NCBI GenBank assembly: GCA_030535455.1
Contig: JAUNJY010000002.1
Coordinates: forward strand, 124,001 to 188,000
DNA length: 64,000 nucleotides
Source of the DNA: a bacterium
GTDB taxonomy: Bacteria; Bacillota; Clostridia; Lachnospirales; Lachnospiraceae
Direction of reading: 5' to 3'
Positions 61,774 through 64,000 of the stretch are shown piece after piece (the first letter of the stretch is position 1; each line of letters opens with the position of its first letter). The position numbers and the translations under genes were made by a program. Below the pieces are notes generated by a model. The model saw only the letters and a program-made list of their open reading frames with translations. It had not been told where the DNA came from and did no database searches.

Positions 61774-62412
61774 TTATTTATCACTCATTGCTTGGATAAG
61801 TTGGTCCACGCCTTCTCCTTTTACAGCTGTACACTCAATGATCGTACAATTTGGATTAAGCTTATGTACATCTTCACTGAATTTTTCCTTATCAAAGTTG
61901 GTAAAAGGTGCAAGATCCATCTTATTTAGTACAAGCAGATCCGTGGTCTGGAACATCAGTGGATATTTTAGTGGCTTATCATTTCCCTCTGTCACGCTGG
62001 ATACAGTAATTCGTATATCCTCACCAATCTTGAATTCCGCGGTGCATACAAGATTACCGATATTATCAATGATAATCGTCTCAACTCCGATCAAATCAAG
62101 CTCTTGTACCGCTTCTTCGATCATTTGTGCTTCTAAATGACATGCTCCTTTTGTATTTAACTGTACCGTACGCACTCCAAGGCTTTCTATTCGCTTGGCA
62201 TCCTGGTCTGTATATAGGTCACCTTCGATTACGGCAATTTTTGTCTTATCCATCTTTGCAATCAGTTGTTCTAGAAGCGTTGTCTTCCCTGAGCCCGGTG
62301 TTCCAAGTAGATTAAATACTTTTATTTTCTTACTATGTAGATAGTCATTTACTTGCTGCGCTTTTTCATCGTTTCTCTTATAAATTCCTGTTTTTACATC
62401 GATTGTCTTCAT
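61774..62412 (-). CDS. hypB: Nickel-insertion GTPase HypB
   Basis: A 212-residue SIMIBI GTPase that drives nickel delivery to NiFe hydrogenase (or another nickel enzyme). The P-loop is [13 protein letters not shown] (36-48), [13 protein letters not shown] follows, and the metal-binding Cys-His of the GTPase domain is at residues 90-91 (KGACHLEAQ). The N-terminal CxxCGC or His-rich stretch of longer HypB proteins is absent. The gene starts 1 bp after the hypA stop codon. Confidence 0.95.
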   Translation of the reverse strand: MKTIDVKTGIYKRNDEKAQQVNDYLHSKKIKVFNLLGTPGSGKTTLLEQLIAKMDKTKIAVIEGDLYTDQDAKRIESLGVRTVQLNTKGACHLEAQMIEEAVQELDLIGVETIIIDNIGNLVCTAEFKIGEDIRITVSSVTEGNDKPLKYPLMFQTTDLLVLNKMDLAPFTNFDKEKFSEDVHKLNPNCTIIECTAVKGEGVDQLIQAMSDK

Positions 62413-62413
62413 G

Positions 62414-62755
62414 CTAATCTCCTTCTATCTCTTTTACATTGGCCTCTGTCCCTGTTAAGAAATCAGTGCTGACCTGTCCACAGCCAGGACAGACTTTATC
62501 CGTAAAGGTAATCGGAAATATTGTGCCACATTTTTCACATCTGGCCGTTGCCTTTACCATCTCATACTCTAATATAGCCTTCTCCATTATGCTTCCTTCA
62601 GCAATCATTTGAAATGCAAAAGTAAGCATTTGCTGCTGAATGCAAGAGAATTCTCCCACCTCAATTACAACCTTGTCTACTCTGACCAGTGCATTGTCTA
62701 TTGCCACTTGATTTACAATATCAAAGATTTCCTTTGCTACACTTGACTCATGCAT
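62414..62755 (-). CDS. hypA: Nickel metallochaperone HypA
   Basis: 113 residues. The nickel-binding start is [11 protein letters not shown] (His2, Glu3), and the zinc site has two Cys pairs (CEKC at 73-76 and CPGC at 89-92). It hands nickel over together with HypB. It directly follows the ferredoxin-like gene (stop at 62756) with no gap, so the three genes are one transcript. No nickel enzyme is encoded in the window. Confidence 0.96.
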   Translation of the reverse strand: MHESSVAKEIFDIVNQVAIDNALVRVDKVVIEVGEFSCIQQQMLTFAFQMIAEGSIMEKAILEYEMVKATARCEKCGTIFPITFTDKVCPGCGQVSTDFLTGTEANVKEIEGD

Positions 62756-63949
62756 TTATTTCAACCCCGCATAATTCTTTACGCGAATTTCTTTCTTGGA
62801 CAAACTCTTTATATAGACGCTTCGTTCTCCATATTCCATAACTCGCACGCCTTTTTTACATTTGCTTACGCACTGGCCACATCCAACACAAGAGTCGACG
62901 TTCATATATAACTTTCCAGTCTTTTTGTCAAACCCGGTCGCATTGGTTGGACAGAAATGGTTACAAATATTACATCCGTTACACTTATCTTCCTCAACAA
63001 CCACTGCTTTTGCATGAGCCTTTACATAAATATTGGAAATACCGCCAGCATTATAGCTTCCAAATAAACAACAGCAATCCCAGCAACAATTACATATACA
63101 TATTTCCGGTCTGCTAGAATCAGTTCCATAGTGGAATACCGTATGTATGCCTCCCTTTTTCTGACACTCTTCAACTACCTTCAACGCCTCTTCAAAAGAA
63201 ATGTATTTTCCTACGTGATAATTTACCATCTGTTCTGCAAAGTTTCCAACTGCAAGACAAGCCTCTAATGGCATATGAAACTGGCAGTCATGGCCCTTTA
63301 TCTTACTGATCTTGCGGCAGAAACAGTCAACTAAGGCAATCTTATTCTGCTTTCCGTACTTTTCGAGTAAGGAGTAAACCTCACCCGTTGGAAGTATTTG
63401 ATTAGTTCCACTTTCAAGTTTTTTAGCTACGGCAATCTTTTTTGATGACGCTTTTGTATTTGTCACTACAGACATATTTGGTGGACAATTTGCTTCGATT
63501 TTCTTTTGCTTATGGCGATTCCAGTACATACGCACCGGACCAATATTCACTTTTTCTTCAAGCTCCAATAATTCACACATCTTGTTAACAAGCTGCATTT
63601 TCTGTGGTGTAAGGTCTTTTGAAAATAAGTTTACCTCCAGCCAGCCTGGAAAGATTGGTGCCAATTCGACGATATCCGCTGTTTCATCTTCTGTAATCCA
63701 TAATAGTCCCTTATGAAATATGGTATGTATAAATGTCTCGTATTCCTTGTCAGAGCATTTGGCATATTGCCGTAATTCTTCTTTTTTTAATTTCTTATCG
63801 CCTATAGCAAGGAGAAAGTTGGTTTCTTCTTCTGTAATCATTATCTCAAAACAGTCTAAGACTTTCGCAATGATTGGTACATGCAGCAAGGATTTTTCAT
63901 TCATCATCGTCGCCAGCTTAGTATATTTTTCTTTCATTATCTTATCCAT
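62756..63949 (-). CDS. Ferredoxin-like 4Fe-4S protein upstream of hypA-hypB
   Basis: 397 residues. The N-terminal third has a winged-helix-like character (LKKEELRQYAKCSDKEYETF). The middle has scattered Cys (ALVDCFCRKISKIKGHDC and ICICNCCWDCCCLFGSYN). The C-terminal third carries two classic 4Fe-4S motifs, CNGCNICNHFCPTN and CVGCGQCVSKCKKG. It is probably an electron-transfer or redox-sensing protein. Its gene is the first of the transcript with hypA and hypB. The partner is not in the window. A weak AAGGA site lies before the ATG. Confidence 0.8.
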   Translation of the reverse strand: MDKIMKEKYTKLATMMNEKSLLHVPIIAKVLDCFEIMITEEETNFLLAIGDKKLKKEELRQYAKCSDKEYETFIHTIFHKGLLWITEDETADIVELAPIFPGWLEVNLFSKDLTPQKMQLVNKMCELLELEEKVNIGPVRMYWNRHKQKKIEANCPPNMSVVTNTKASSKKIAVAKKLESGTNQILPTGEVYSLLEKYGKQNKIALVDCFCRKISKIKGHDCQFHMPLEACLAVGNFAEQMVNYHVGKYISFEEALKVVEECQKKGGIHTVFHYGTDSSRPEICICNCCWDCCCLFGSYNAGGISNIYVKAHAKAVVVEEDKCNGCNICNHFCPTNATGFDKKTGKLYMNVDSCVGCGQCVSKCKKGVRVMEYGERSVYIKSLSKKEIRVKNYAGLK

Positions 63950-64000
63950 TATCCGATTCCTATCCTTATTTTCTTCTAATCACTAATTATAGCGTAGAAT

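Overview
The window looks like a stretch of a low-GC, Gram-positive anaerobe of the class Clostridia, most likely family Lachnospiraceae. The pointers are the strong AGGAGG-type ribosome binding sites, a T-box in front of serS, a purine riboswitch in front of a purine permease, a CpsB/CpsC/CpsD phosphatase/co-polymerase/kinase module, HypA/HypB, a FucO-like iron alcohol dehydrogenase, and cytoplasmic-looking GH2/GH3/GH13 enzymes. I see no rRNA, tRNA, CRISPR array or intact insertion sequence.

Positions 1-22600 are a Wzx/Wzy-type extracellular polysaccharide locus, almost all on the minus strand. A consensus promoter (TTGACA-17-TAAAAT, 22565-22593) precedes cpsB-cpsC-cpsD. Next come a membrane-bound NDP-sugar 4,6-dehydratase (PglF/CapD type), a DegT-type aminotransferase, an initiating sugar-phosphate transferase and an acyltransferase-like protein, which together suggest a bacillosamine-like first sugar. 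They are followed by four glycosyltransferases, the Wzy polymerase, a pyruvyl transferase with a ferredoxin/F420-dehydrogenase-like partner, the Wzx flippase and UDP-GlcNAc 2-epimerase. At the far end are a helix-turn-helix domain fused to UDP-glucose dehydrogenase on the plus strand, a MerR domain fused to a methyltransferase, and rmlA-rmlB (rmlB runs off the window). The promoter in front of rmlA has a 19-bp spacer filled by a perfect 15-bp palindrome, the signature of MerR-type activation.

Positions 22700-36400 hold a Cof-type phosphatase, a TetR-controlled pair (MMPL/RND transporter plus a 967-residue heptad-repeat lipoprotein), a methyltransferase, an HD-domain protein, a GH2 enzyme, serS with its T-box, and a GH13 enzyme. 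Positions 36463-41168 are an arylsulfotransferase-cysD-cysNC operon, which makes PAPS but has no reductase beside it, so sulfation is a likelier role than assimilation. Positions 41400-49600 carry a Nudix-HAD fusion, a SEC-C protein, a GH3 glycosidase with an AraC regulator, and a FucO-like alcohol dehydrogenase with a MarR regulator.

Positions 49900-64000 hold an AGCS amino-acid symporter, a guanine/hypoxanthine permease under a purine riboswitch, an NADH oxidase, a pair of half-size DMT transporters, a PIG-V-like membrane mannosyltransferase, an AIM24 protein, a lone ABC-2-like permease, and hypB-hypA with a ferredoxin-like protein. The intergenic regions here are unusual. There is a roughly 300-nt multi-stem RNA candidate at 50381-50683, a second folded region at 60089-60283, and a family of palindromic dispersed elements (33133-33348, 52813-53101, 60316-60480, with a decayed copy at 50695-50800). 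These elements share GGCTGGCGC-like ends and a CATTAAAATAT inner repeat.
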